A stretch of DNA of 64,000 nt, taken from the NCBI RefSeq assembly GCF_027604915.1, contig NZ_JAJAQC010000037.1, positions 1 to 64,000 of the forward strand. Reading direction: 5' to 3'. Positions 52,490-61,183 of this stretch are shown here, in pieces. Both the position numbers and the translations under genes were made by a program. The DNA is from Streptomonospora mangrovi (GTDB lineage Bacteria; Actinomycetota; Actinomycetes; Streptosporangiales; Streptosporangiaceae). The stretch's first letter is position 1, and every line of letters starts with the position of its first letter. The notes under the pieces are model-generated. The model ran no database searches. It saw only the letters and a list, made by a program, of their open reading frames with translations, and had not been told where the DNA came from.

Positions 52490-53464
52490 GTGCCCGAAGC
52501 GCGCGCCTACTGGCTCCAGCGGCCCGGCCGCGGCGCGATCCAGCCCGTCGACCTGGCCGAACCCGGCCCCGGCCAGGTGCTGGTGCGCACCCGCTACTCC
52601 GCGGTGAGCCGGGGCACCGAGGCCGTGGTGTTCCGCGGCGGCGTGCCCGAGAGCCAGCGCGACGCCATGCGCGCGCCGTTCCAGGAGGGCGACTTCCCCG
52701 GACCGGTCAAGTACGGCTACCTCAACGTCGGCGTGGTCGAGCGGGGCCCCGAGCACCTGCTCGGCCGCACCGTGTTCTGCCTCTACCCCCACCAGACCCG
52801 CTACGTGGTGCCCGCCGACGCGGTCACGCCCGTGCCGGCCGACGTGCCCGCCGAGCGCGCGGTGCTGGCCGGAACCGTGGAGACCGCCGTCAACGCGCTG
52901 TGGGACGCCGCACCGCTGGTCGGCGACCGGATCGCGGTGGTGGGCGCCGGCATGGTCGGCGCGAGCGTCGCCGCGATCGCCGCCGGCCTGCCGGGCGCCC
53001 GCGTCCAGCTCGTGGACGTCGACCCCGACCGCGCGGCGGTGGCCGCCGCCCTGGGGGTGGACTTCGCCGCGCCCGAGGACGCCGCCGGCGACTGCGACCT
53101 GGTGGTGCACACCAGCGCGACCGAGGCGGGGCTGCGGCGCTCGCTGGAACTGCTCGCCCACGAGGGCACGGTGGTGGAGCTGAGCTGGTACGGCGACCGC
53201 ACCGTCAGCCTGCCACTGGGCGCGCACTTCCACCCCCGCCGACTCACGGTGCGCGGCAGCCAGGTCGGCACGGTCGCGCCCGCGCGCGGCGCCCGGCGCG
53301 GCTTCGCCGGTCGGATGGAGGTGGCGCTGCGGCTGCTGGCCGACGACCGTTTCGACGCCCTCATCACGGGGGAGAGCCCGTTCGCCGACCTGCCGGCGGT
53401 GCTGCCGCAGCTGGTCGGCGGCGACCTGCCCGGCCTGGCCCACCGCATCGTCTACCCGGACTGA
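52490..53464 (+). CDS. Medium-chain dehydrogenase-like oxidoreductase
   Basis: 324 residues. GQVLVRTRYSAVSRGTEAVV is the MDR N-terminal segment (with SRGTE where zinc enzymes have the Cys), and the Rossmann part is IAVVGAGMVGASVAAIAAGL with VDVDPDRA. Structural- and catalytic-zinc Cys are absent, so this is an atypical, perhaps zinc-free member like the BchC-type branch. First gene of the + operon candidate; 155 bases and a palindrome separate it from the pterin-like gene. Confidence 0.82.
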   Translation: MPEARAYWLQRPGRGAIQPVDLAEPGPGQVLVRTRYSAVSRGTEAVVFRGGVPESQRDAMRAPFQEGDFPGPVKYGYLNVGVVERGPEHLLGRTVFCLYPHQTRYVVPADAVTPVPADVPAERAVLAGTVETAVNALWDAAPLVGDRIAVVGAGMVGASVAAIAAGLPGARVQLVDVDPDRAAVAAALGVDFAAPEDAAGDCDLVVHTSATEAGLRRSLELLAHEGTVVELSWYGDRTVSLPLGAHFHPRRLTVRGSQVGTVAPARGARRGFAGRMEVALRLLADDRFDALITGESPFADLPAVLPQLVGGDLPGLAHRIVYPD

Positions 53465-53490
53465 CCGGCCGCGCCGGCGCGTCGCCGGTT

Positions 53491-53512
53491 CGCGCCGGTC
53501 CGGACCGGCGCG
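53491..53512 (+). terminator. Perfect 22-bp GC palindrome followed by TTTA
   Basis: CGCGCCGGTCC and GGACCGGCGCG are exact inverse repeats with no spacer, then TTTAGGG. It lies 30 bases after the dehydrogenase stop and could terminate or attenuate transcription into the pterin-like gene, or bind a protein dimer. Confidence 0.5.
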
Positions 53513-53619
53513 TTTAGGGCCCGCGCCGGCCGTCCGGTCCGGGCCCCGACGGCGCCGGAGCCGCCGGCGGCGCACCGCCCCCCGATCACCGACCACCCCG
53601 ACCCCGCCCAGGAGCCGCC

Positions 53620-54018
53620 TTGTTCAGCATCACCGTCCGCGACCACGTCATGATCGCCCACAGCTTCCGCGGCGCGGTGTTCGGCCCGGCGCAGCGGCTG
53701 CACGGCGCCACCTACGTCGTGGACGCCGTCTTCCGCCGGCCCGAACTCGACGCCGACAACCTCGTCGTGGACATCGGCCTGGCAACCCGCGAACTGGGCG
53801 CGGTGCTGGGCGAGCTGAACTACCGCAACCTGGACGAGGAACCCGCCTTCGCCGGGGTGAACACCTCCACGGAGTTCCTGGCCAAGGTCGTGGCCGACCG
53901 CCTGGCCGACCGAATCGTCGCCGGCGCCCTGGGTGAGGGCGCGCGCGGCCTCACCGGTCTGGCGGTGACGCTGCGGGAGTCCCACGTCGCGTGGGCGACC
54001 TACGAGCGCGACCTGTGA
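53620..54018 (+). CDS. 6-pyruvoyl-tetrahydropterin synthase/QueD-like protein
   Basis: 132 residues, T-fold. MIAHSF and [11 protein letters not shown] correspond to the zinc-binding AxH and HGHNY segments, but the HxH pair is HGA and the usual catalytic Cys before it is missing (GPAQRLHG). [17 protein letters not shown] and LRESHVAW are the later conserved parts with the substrate-binding Glu. Incomplete zinc ligands argue for an altered activity. Start is TTG with CAGGAG five bases upstream. The stop overlaps the GT start. Confidence 0.8.
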   Translation: MFSITVRDHVMIAHSFRGAVFGPAQRLHGATYVVDAVFRRPELDADNLVVDIGLATRELGAVLGELNYRNLDEEPAFAGVNTSTEFLAKVVADRLADRIVAGALGEGARGLTGLAVTLRESHVAWATYERDL

Positions 54019-55169
54019 CCCGCCCGGTACGGCAGGAGGCACGCGAGGTACGGCGGGAGGCGCGCGCGGTGCACGCCGTGCTGCCGGGCGGGGTGGACGA
54101 TCCGGTCTCGCCCAGCGGCGGCAACGCCTACGACCGGCACGTCTGCGCCGGCCTGGCCGCGCGGGGCCGGCCGGTGCGCCGGCTGACCGTGCCCGGCGCC
54201 TGGCCCCGGCCCGCCCCCGCCGACCTCGCCGGGCTGGAGCGGGAGCTGGCCGCGCTGCCCGACGGAGCCCTCGTCCTCGCCGACGGGCTGGTGGTGTGCG
54301 GCGTGCCCGAGGCGGTCGTGCCGCACGCGCGCCGGCTGCGGCTGACCGTGGTGGCGCACATGCGGCTGGCCGACGAGACCGGGCTACCCGACGACGTCGC
54401 CGCCCGGCTCGACGCGGCCGAGCGGAGCGTGCTGCGCTCCGCCGCGGCGGTGGTCGCCACCAGCGGGTGGGCCGCGCGCCGCCTGGCCGACCACCACGGG
54501 CTGCCGCGCGAGCGCGTCCACGTCGTCGCGCCGGGCACCGCGCCCGCGCCGGTCGCCGAGGGCACCGACGGGCGCACGCGCCTGCTGTCGGTCGCGGCCG
54601 TCACACCGCGCAAGGGCCACGACCTGCTGGTCGACGCGCTGGCGCGGGTGGCCGACCGGCCGTGGCGGTGCGACTTCGCAGGTCCGCTGGACCGCGCACC
54701 CGAGCACGTGGAGCGGCTGCGCGCCGCGATCGACCGGCACGGCCTGGCCGGGCGCGTCCGGCTGCGCGGGCCGCTGGCCGGAGCGGAACTGGCCGCCGCC
54801 TACGCCTCGGCCGACCTCGCCGTGCTGGGCTCGCGCGGCGAGACCTTCGGCATGGCGGTCGCCGAGGCGCTGGCCTGCGGCATCCCCGTCCTCGCGCCGG
54901 GGCTGGACGCCCTGCCCGACACCGTGGGGCGCGCCCCCGACGGCACGGTGCCCGGGATCCTGGTGCCGGCCGCCGATGCCGACGCGCTCGCCGAGGGCCT
55001 GGCCGCCTGGCTCGACGACGCCGCGCTGCGGCGGCGGCTGCGCGGTGCGGCCCTGGCCCGGCGGGGAATGCTGGACTCATGGGAGGAGGCGGTGCGGCGC
55101 ATGGACCACGTCCTGGAGGCGGTGGCGGCCCTGCCGCGCCCCGGCGCGCGGCAGGAGGCGGCCGGGTGA
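54015..55169 (+). CDS. Glycosyltransferase family 4-like
   Basis: 384 residues, GT-B fold. Opens [20 protein letters not shown] (GGN donor/acceptor loop), then [20 protein letters not shown] and the C-terminal donor site [20 protein letters not shown] with the E-x7-E motif. It should transfer a sugar from a nucleotide donor to a lipid, pterin or small-molecule acceptor. GTGA overlaps on both sides lock it into the operon. Confidence 0.88.
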   Translation: MTRPVRQEAREVRREARAVHAVLPGGVDDPVSPSGGNAYDRHVCAGLAARGRPVRRLTVPGAWPRPAPADLAGLERELAALPDGALVLADGLVVCGVPEAVVPHARRLRLTVVAHMRLADETGLPDDVAARLDAAERSVLRSAAAVVATSGWAARRLADHHGLPRERVHVVAPGTAPAPVAEGTDGRTRLLSVAAVTPRKGHDLLVDALARVADRPWRCDFAGPLDRAPEHVERLRAAIDRHGLAGRVRLRGPLAGAELAAAYASADLAVLGSRGETFGMAVAEALACGIPVLAPGLDALPDTVGRAPDGTVPGILVPAADADALAEGLAAWLDDAALRRRLRGAALARRGMLDSWEEAVRRMDHVLEAVAALPRPGARQEAAG

Positions 55170-56521
55170 CCATGCCGTTCGCCGAGTGGCTGGCGCTGCG
55201 GGAGGCCGCCGACGCCGATGCGCGCTCCGCCGATCTGGTGCCGGTCCTGCGCGCCGCCCTGCCTCCGGTCGGGCGCGGGAGCGGGGGCGAGGGCAGGGGC
55301 GGTGGCCAGGGCGGGGGCGGTGCCGGGGGAAGGGCCGGTGGCGGGGGCAGGGGTGCGAGCGGAGGCAGAGGCGCGAGCGGGGGCGGGCCGCTGGTCGTGC
55401 ACGACCTCGGCTGCGGAACCGGGTCCATGGGCCGCTGGCTGGCGCCCTTGCTGATCGGCCCGCAGCACTGGGTGCTGCACGACCGCGACGCCGACCTGCT
55501 CGGCCGCGCGCGCGGCGACCTCCCGCGCGCGGGCCTCGGGGGCGTGCCGGTCACGGCGGAGGTCCGCGTCGGCGACCTCACCCGGCTGCGCCCGGCCGAC
55601 CTCGCCCCGGCGGACCTGGTGACGGCGTCGGCCCTGCTGGACATGCTGACGGCGGAGGAGGTCGCCGCGCTCGCGGAGGTATGCGCGGGGGTCGGCTGCC
55701 CGGTGCTGCTGAGCCTGTCCGTGATGGGGCGGGTGGAACTGGTCCCGCCCGATCCGCTGGACGGCGCGATCGCGGCGGCCTTCGACTCCCACCAGCGGCG
55801 CGCCGAGGGCGGCCGTCGCCTGCTCGGCCCCGACGCGCCCGCCGCAGCGGCCGCCGCGTTCCGCCGCCTGGGCGCCCGGGTGGTGACGCGGTCGAGTCCG
55901 TGGCGGCTGGGCCCCGACCAGGCGGGACTGACGGCGGAGTGGCTGCGCGGCTGGGTGGGCGCGGCCGTGGAGCAGCGCCCCGACCTCGCTTCATCGGCGG
56001 CCGTCTACCTGCGCGACCGCCTGGAGGCGTGCGCGCGGGGCGGCCTGCGGGTGGTGGTGCACCACACCGACCTGCTGGCGCTGCCCGCCCGCGAGGGCGC
56101 GACCGGGCGCCGCCCCGCCGTGCGCACGCGCGCCGAGGCGGTGGAGGGCGCGTATGCGGTGGAGGTGGCCGAGGCGCCGGTGGGTGGATGGACGGTGGTG
56201 GGAGCGGCGAGGACGGACGCGCCCTCGGAGGCAGGCGTGACCCTGATGGAAAGCGCAATCCCGGTGGCAGAGAGTGCGGTCCAAGCGGCAGAAGGCACCG
56301 CACAGACAGCGGCAGGCGCGATCCCGGAGGCAGGGGCCGCACGTCAAGGGATGGCAGGCACGGCCCAGGCAGCCGGAAACGCGGTCCCGGCGGCAGGGAG
56401 CGGGACCGGGGGTACGGAAGGCATGTCCTCGGCGGGAGACGACGCGGCCCCGGCGGGGGAAACCGTGCCCGCAGCGGTGGCGGACGTGCCGCAGAGGGCG
56501 GAGGGCGTGCCGGGGCCGTGA
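55166..56521 (+). CDS. SAM methyltransferase with low-complexity insert and tail
   Basis: 451 residues. SAM motif VHDLGCGTGSMGRWLAPLL, then WVLHDRDADLL and DLVTASALLDMLTAEEVAAL. A Gly-rich run (about residues 35-71) precedes the SAM domain and a ~120-residue Ala/Gly/Glu-rich tail follows it with many GCA codons, unlike the rest of the gene. The core is complete, so the enzyme is probably active; the additions look like expansion of simple repeats. GTG overlaps the GT stop; GGAGG eight bases upstream. Confidence 0.82.
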   Translation: MTMPFAEWLALREAADADARSADLVPVLRAALPPVGRGSGGEGRGGGQGGGGAGGRAGGGGRGASGGRGASGGGPLVVHDLGCGTGSMGRWLAPLLIGPQHWVLHDRDADLLGRARGDLPRAGLGGVPVTAEVRVGDLTRLRPADLAPADLVTASALLDMLTAEEVAALAEVCAGVGCPVLLSLSVMGRVELVPPDPLDGAIAAAFDSHQRRAEGGRRLLGPDAPAAAAAAFRRLGARVVTRSSPWRLGPDQAGLTAEWLRGWVGAAVEQRPDLASSAAVYLRDRLEACARGGLRVVVHHTDLLALPAREGATGRRPAVRTRAEAVEGAYAVEVAEAPVGGWTVVGAARTDAPSEAGVTLMESAIPVAESAVQAAEGTAQTAAGAIPEAGAARQGMAGTAQAAGNAVPAAGSGTGGTEGMSSAGDDAAPAGETVPAAVADVPQRAEGVPGP

Positions 56522-57609
56522 GCGCGAGGGCGCGGGCCGGAGGCCGCGCGGGCTCGGCGAAGCGGCCGCGCGCCTGGAGCCGAGTCGATTTCCCGAGCGA
56601 TCGCCTGCGGGCCTGGGTTCGGGTGGCCCTGAGCGCGGGCATCCTCGCGCTGCTGGTGTGGCGGCTGGGCGACGACGCGCTGCGCGCGGGCCTGGCCGCG
56701 CTCGGCCCGGGGCCGGTGGTCGCCGCCCTGGGGATCGGCGCGGCGACCACGGTGTGCGGCGCGGGGCGCTGGGTGGTGGTGGCGCGGGGGCTGGGCCTGC
56801 GGTTGCCGTTCCGGGCGGCCGTGGCCGACTACTACCGGGCGCTCCTGCTCAACTCGGTACTGCCCACGGGGGTGCTGGGCGACGTGCACCGCGCGTTCCG
56901 CCACGGCCGCCGGGTGGGGGCCACCGGCCGGGCGGCGCGGGCGGTGCTGCTGGAGCGGCTGGCCGGACAGGTGGTGCTGGTGGGGGCCGCGCTGCCGGTG
57001 CTGGCGCTGGCGGCGCCGACGGTGGCGGCCGTCGTGCACCGGGCGGAGCCGTCGGGTGCCGCCGCTGCGGCGGTGCTCGCGGGCGCGGCCGTGATCGTGG
57101 GCGGCGCGCTGGTCTGGGCGGTGGTCGGCGGCCACGGTCGGCGGCTCGCGCGGGTGGGCGCGGAACTGGGGCGGGAGGTCCGCGCGGTGGCGTCCGCGCC
57201 TGCGGTCTGGCTCGGCGCCTTGGGGCTGTCGGCGGTTGCGCTGGCCGGTTATCTGGTGCTGTTCGTGGTCGCCGCCCGCGCGGCGGGCGTGGCGGCACCG
57301 GTGGCCGTGCTGATGCCCGCCCTGGTGGTGGCGCTGATGGCGATGAGCATTCCCGTGGGGTTTGGCGGCTGGGGCCCGCGCGAGTCGGCGGCGGCCGCCG
57401 GGTTCGCGGCGGTGGGCCTGGACGCCGCCCAGGGGTTCGGCGCCGCCGTGGCCTACGGGCTGCTGGCACTGGTCAGCACACTTCCGGGAGCGGTTGTGCT
57501 GCTGGCGGACCGCCTCCGCCACCGACGGTCGGCGAAGCCGGGAGGCCGGTTCGCGGGCGGGAAAGTCGGCGATCGTACGACGGCGGATGATCAGCCGATC
57601 CGCCGGTGA
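56518..57609 (+). CDS. YbhN/AglD-type membrane protein (lysylphosphatidylglycerol-synthase TM family)
   Basis: 363 residues with seven to eight spans. VCGAGRWVVVARGLGLRLPF, YYRALLLNSVLPTGVLGDVH and SIPVGFGGWGPRESAAAAGF are the conserved segments of UPF0104/YbhN proteins, members of which are suspected lipid or polyprenol-linked sugar transporters. GTG overlaps the methyltransferase stop. As the last gene of the operon it is a good candidate for moving the product across the membrane. Immediately followed by the 70-bp repeat array. Confidence 0.87.
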   Translation: MSARARAGGRAGSAKRPRAWSRVDFPSDRLRAWVRVALSAGILALLVWRLGDDALRAGLAALGPGPVVAALGIGAATTVCGAGRWVVVARGLGLRLPFRAAVADYYRALLLNSVLPTGVLGDVHRAFRHGRRVGATGRAARAVLLERLAGQVVLVGAALPVLALAAPTVAAVVHRAEPSGAAAAAVLAGAAVIVGGALVWAVVGGHGRRLARVGAELGREVRAVASAPAVWLGALGLSAVALAGYLVLFVVAARAAGVAAPVAVLMPALVVALMAMSIPVGFGGWGPRESAAAAGFAAVGLDAAQGFGAAVAYGLLALVSTLPGAVVLLADRLRHRRSAKPGGRFAGGKVGDRTTADDQPIRR

Positions 57610-57705
57610 GTACCCGAGCCCGAGCCGAGGCGAAGACGACGACGCCAAGTGGCTCGGCAGGGCAACCACCGGATCCGGGGTGCGGGTAGCTGAGCCCGAA
57701 ACGGG

Positions 57706-58131
57706 GGCGCCGAGGCGAGGCGGGAGTCCACGCGCGCGGCCATCGGCACCCGGGGCGGATGGCCGGCGTTGCGACAAGGCACCAAGGCGACGCGCAGCCC
57801 ACGGTCCGCGACCACCGGCCAGCGCGACGGACGGCTGAGGCAGCGACGAGGCGCTAAGCGGAACGCACTCCCAGGCGCGCGGTTGCCGGGTCTCGGCCGA
57901 TTCGTTGAGGTGGCGTAAGGGCGAAGGCGAGGCGGAAATCCAGGCGCGCGGCCATCGGTCCTCAAGGCGGATGGCCGAGGCGGCAACGAGGCACCGAGGC
58001 CAAGCGCAACTCCAGATACGCGGTCATCGGGCACGTGGGCGGTCGGCTGGGCAGTGTCGGGGCACCGAGGTCGGGCGCGGGTCCGGGCGCGCGGTCACCC
58101 GTGCTCGGGGCGGATGGTTGCGGATGGTGCC
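57706..58131. repeat. Six degenerate tandem repeats of 69-72 bp
   Basis: Units begin at 57706, 57778, 57850, 57919, 57990 and 58061 (lengths 72, 72, 69, 71, 71, 71) with no gaps. Each starts GGCACCGAGGC-like, has CGCGGTCATCGG-like bases at about 30-41 and a GGCGGATGGCCG-like part at about 49-60. Identity between units is partial, so the array is old. An eroded seventh copy may lie at 57622-57705. No frame is convincingly coding. It fills the gap between the YbhN gene and a converging methyltransferase; the rest of 57610-58342 holds nothing recognisable. Confidence 0.8.
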
Positions 58132-58342
58132 GCGCCGCGCCGCCGCCCGGAGCGGGAGGTCGCGGCGGCCGCCGAACGCTCGGTGGCCGTGGACGGCGCG
58201 GCGGCCGCCCCGCTGTCGGGCACCCCGCTTACTCCCTGACCCGCCTCCTCCTGATGCGCCCACCGCCCGATGCGGTCGACGCCCCGGGCGCCGTCCGGGT
58301 CCGCGTATGCCGAGCGGGACCCGGGCGGCGCCGGGCGGGGTG

Positions 58343-58978
58343 TCACACCCGGCGGACGCGGGCCAGCCACGCCGCCTGGTCGACCGGCTCGCCGGGCGTG
58401 AGGCCCAGGGAGTCGGCGACCCCCTCCACGGCGATGCACCGGTAGCGGGCCGGGCGGAGTTCCTCCAGCTCCCAGCCCGCGCCGAAGGCGTCGCGGATGA
58501 CGGAGTCGCCGATGCGCGGGCCGAACCCGGGTTCGGCGTCGGAGAGGGCCAGCACGTACACCAGCCCGCCGGGGCGGCACACCGCGTGCAGGTTGCGGAC
58601 GTAGGCGGCGCGGTCGGCGGGGTCGCCGAACACGTGGAACAGCGCGCTGTCGACCACGGTGTCCACTCGGCGCCCGGAGTCGGCGAGGGCGAAGGCGTCG
58701 GCCACCTCGAACCGGGCCTCGACGCCCTTGTCGGCGGCGTTGGCGCGGGCGAGTTCGACGGCTCTGGCCGAGAAGTCGAACCCGACCACGTCGTAGCCGA
58801 GCCGGGCGAGGTGGATGGTGTGCTCGCCGGTGCCGCACCCGGGGTCGAGCACGGTGCCGCTGATCCCCCCGGCGCGCTCCAGGGCCACGATCTCGGGTTG
58901 GGGTTCGCCGATCACCCAGGGCGCGGAGTGGTGCTCGTAGGCGGAGTCGAACAGGTCGGCGGACAGGGAGTCGGGCAT
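58343..58978 (-). CDS. SAM-dependent methyltransferase (thiopurine/tellurite-type)
   Basis: 211 residues. SAM motif VLDPGCGTGEHTIHLARLGY, GFDFSARAVELARANAADKG, then DTVVDSALFHVFGDPADRAA, which resembles TPMT/TehB-like methyltransferases. GAGGAG six bases before ATG. Monocistronic; upstream of it on the same strand, after 250 bases, is the winged-helix regulator. Confidence 0.87.
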   Translation of the reverse strand: MPDSLSADLFDSAYEHHSAPWVIGEPQPEIVALERAGGISGTVLDPGCGTGEHTIHLARLGYDVVGFDFSARAVELARANAADKGVEARFEVADAFALADSGRRVDTVVDSALFHVFGDPADRAAYVRNLHAVCRPGGLVYVLALSDAEPGFGPRIGDSVIRDAFGAGWELEELRPARYRCIAVEGVADSLGLTPGEPVDQAAWLARVRRV

Positions 58979-59225
58979 GGGCTGCTCCTCGCGGCTCGGG
59001 TGCGGCCGGGCTCCGGGGCGGGGCACCGGCGCCCGCCATTGTGGGACCTGAAGCACGGTGGAGGTCAACGGGTTTCGCAGCGGCGAGACCGTCGGGACCG
59101 TCGGAGAGGTCGGCTCGGCCGAGTCGGCTACGCCCCGCCTCGCCGGTTCGACCGGAGCCCCGCCCACCGAGAGAGGTCGGCGCGGCCCCGACCGGCAGAG
59201 CCACGCCCGCCCCACCAGGCGCCGT

Positions 59226-59567
59226 CTAACCGGGGCGCGGCCGGTCGGCCGTGGGCTCGGGAGGGGTGACGCCCGCGCCCGCGGCGATGTCGCGAAGGGC
59301 TTCGACGTGGCGGTCGAACGCCTCGCGGCCGTGCGGGGTCAGGCCGAGGAAGGTGCGCGGTCGGCGCCCGACGAACGTCTTGCGGACCTTGACATAGCCG
59401 GCTCCCTCGAGGGTGGACAACTGCTTGGACAGGGCGGAGTCGGAAACCTCGACGGTGTCGCGGAGGAACCGGAAGTCGGCCTCGTCGGCGGCGGCCAGGG
59501 CCGCCATGATCGAGAAGCGCACCGGTGCGTGGATGGTGTCGTCCAGGCGGGCGCGGGGGTGGCTCAT
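59226..59567 (-). CDS. Winged-helix (MarR/ArsR-like) regulator
   Basis: 113 residues. HAPVRFSIMAALAAADEADF, DTVEVSDSALSKQLSTLEGA and KTFVGRRPRTFLGLTPHGRE make up the winged helix of the small MarR_2-type transcription factors that accompany a membrane protein gene. ATG overlaps the stop of the membrane protein (ATGA). The paired GGCAAGTACTTTCC-like sites upstream of that gene are the probable binding sites, giving autoregulation. Confidence 0.87.
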   Translation of the reverse strand: MSHPRARLDDTIHAPVRFSIMAALAAADEADFRFLRDTVEVSDSALSKQLSTLEGAGYVKVRKTFVGRRPRTFLGLTPHGREAFDRHVEALRDIAAGAGVTPPEPTADRPRPG

Positions 59568-59992
59568 GCCCGGGGCTCCGCCGTGCGGGCCAGGGTGTAC
59601 AGCGCCGCCGCGAACGGCGGCAGCGCGCAGACCAGCGCTCCCGGCACCCACCACCACACCGCTCCGGGGAACGCGGTGGTGCCCACGACCAGGGTGGCGA
59701 GGTAGGCGGCCGCCCACCCGGCCATCGAGGTCAGGTGCACGGCGGCGTGCCGCCGCGGGCTCATGGGCTGGCGCAGGCAGTAGACCGTGAGCGCGGCGAA
59801 GCCCACGAGGGCGACGGGTGTGGCCACCGCGACCGCCGCCGGTGACGGCCACAGACCCACCACGAGCACGAGCGCGACGGTGATCGCGCCGAACCCGGCG
59901 GAGTACCCGGCGTACCAGCGCCCGCGGCGCCGCACGCGCTCGGTGATGTCCTGCGCCGCCACAAGGGCTTTGAGCGCTTCCTCCCGCTGCAT
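59564..59992 (-). CDS. Four-span membrane protein, partner of the winged-helix regulator
   Basis: 142 residues: cytosolic helix MQREEALKALVAAQDITERV, then four hydrophobic segments and a short tail. Similar small proteins precede MarR_2-type regulators in many actinobacteria; function unknown, possibly a membrane signal or sequestration partner. GGAGG four bases before ATG. First of the two-gene unit. Confidence 0.75.
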   Translation of the reverse strand: MQREEALKALVAAQDITERVRRRGRWYAGYSAGFGAITVALVLVVGLWPSPAAVAVATPVALVGFAALTVYCLRQPMSPRRHAAVHLTSMAGWAAAYLATLVVGTTAFPGAVWWWVPGALVCALPPFAAALYTLARTAEPRA

Positions 59993-60073
59993 GGGGCCTC
60001 CTGCCGGTGGGTGGGTGACGGGTGCGGAGCGGGGGCCGGGTGGACGGACCGCCGGGCCACTCCAGTGGACATG

Positions 60074-60108
60074 ATGGCAATTACTTTCCACTATGGCAAG
60101 TACTTTCC
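60074..60108. promoter_or_regulatory. Direct repeat of near-palindromic operator
   Basis: ATGGCAATTACTTTCC (60074-60089) and ATGGCAAGTACTTTCC (60093-60108), 19 bases apart, so about two helical turns. Each core (GGCAAGTACTTTCC) is almost a palindrome. They lie 80-115 bases upstream of the membrane protein-regulator unit and 117 bases before the divergent SDR. Confidence 0.75.
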
Positions 60109-60224
60109 GCAGTTGATGAGCGGGCGGAAAGATTCGGACCGTATCGTCTCGGAATGAGTAGCGTGGGGCCGCACACGACTCCCCGACCCGCACGATCCCA
60201 GCCCAGCGACCCAAGGGACGACGC

Positions 60225-61061
60225 ATGGCCAACGCACCCACCGTGCTCATCACCGGGGCCACCGACGGCCTCGGCCGGGCCCTGGCCCACCGCCTGGCGC
60301 GCGACGGCGCCACCCTCCTCCTGCACGGCCGCGACCCCGACCGCCTGGCCCGCACCGCCGCCGAGGTCGGCGGCTCCCACCCCGAGGGCGCGGTGCCCGC
60401 CACCTTCCGCGCCGACCTCGCCGAACTCGCCCAGGCCCACCGGCTGGCCGCCGAGGTGCGCGCGCACACCGACCGCCTCGACGTCCTGGTCAGCAACGCC
60501 GGGATCGGCGCGGGCGAACCCGACGGCCGCGACCGCCGCACCAGCGCCGACGGCCACGAACTCCGCTTCGCGGTGAACTACCTGGCCGGGTTCGCCATCA
60601 CCCTGGACCTGCTGCCGCTGCTGCGCGCCTCGGCGCCCGCCCGCGTCGTCAACGTCGCCTCCCTGGGCCAGCACGCCCTGGACTTCGACGACCTCATGCT
60701 GGAGCGCGGCTACCACGGCATCCGCGCCTACGGCCAGAGCAAGCTCGCCCAGATCATGTCGGGCGTGGAACTGGCGCGCCGCCTGCCCGCCGAGGAGGTC
60801 ACCGTCAACAGCCTCCACCCCTCCACCTACATGCCGACCAAGATGGTCCTCACCGAACTCGGCCACCACGTCGACACCCTGGAGGCGGGTGTTGAGGCCA
60901 CCTACCGACTGGTGGCCGACCCCGCCCTGGCCGGCACCACCGGCGCGTTCTTCGACCGCACCCGCCCGGCCCGCCCCAACGCCCAGGCCGACGACCCGGC
61001 GGCCCGCGCCGAACTGTGGCGGCGCAGCCTGGAACTGGTGGGGCACCCGGGCCTGGACTGA
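60225..61061 (+). CDS. SDR-family oxidoreductase (retinol-dehydrogenase-like)
   Basis: 278 residues. VLITGATDGLGRALAHRLAR, LHGRDPDRL (NADP-type Arg), VSNAGIG, Ser in VVNVASLGQHA, YGQSKLAQIM and NSLHPSTYMPTK, an extended-SDR/retinol-dehydrogenase-like pattern. Substrate unknown. Lies between the operator repeats and the acyl-CoA ligase; may be controlled by the winged-helix protein. Confidence 0.88.
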   Translation: MANAPTVLITGATDGLGRALAHRLARDGATLLLHGRDPDRLARTAAEVGGSHPEGAVPATFRADLAELAQAHRLAAEVRAHTDRLDVLVSNAGIGAGEPDGRDRRTSADGHELRFAVNYLAGFAITLDLLPLLRASAPARVVNVASLGQHALDFDDLMLERGYHGIRAYGQSKLAQIMSGVELARRLPAEEVTVNSLHPSTYMPTKMVLTELGHHVDTLEAGVEATYRLVADPALAGTTGAFFDRTRPARPNAQADDPAARAELWRRSLELVGHPGLD

Positions 61062-61109
61062 CCGCGCGGCGGCCCGCCCCGTCCGGGCCGCCCACACGCG
61101 ACTTAGGCG

Positions 61110-61125
61110 TACCTACCGGTCGGTA
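61110..61125. promoter_or_regulatory. TetR/FadR-type operator before acyl-CoA ligase
   Basis: TACCTACCGGTCGGTA, a 16-bp palindrome TACC-N-ACCGGT-N-GGTA with only the variable positions unpaired. It sits about 60 bases before the ligase ATG. Such sites are bound by TetR regulators of lipid genes. It is different from the site of the neighbouring TetR at 63419, so the regulator is probably encoded elsewhere. Confidence 0.65.
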
Positions 61126-61183
61126 TCCTTCTCTGCCACTATGGCATCCGACACACCCTGTGCCGCACGGAGGAGGACCCCCC

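Noticed and set aside
57591-58034. 147-codon minus-strand frame through the tandem repeats
   Set aside because: Arg/Pro-rich translation, and units of 69, 71 and 72 bases break any periodic reading frame.
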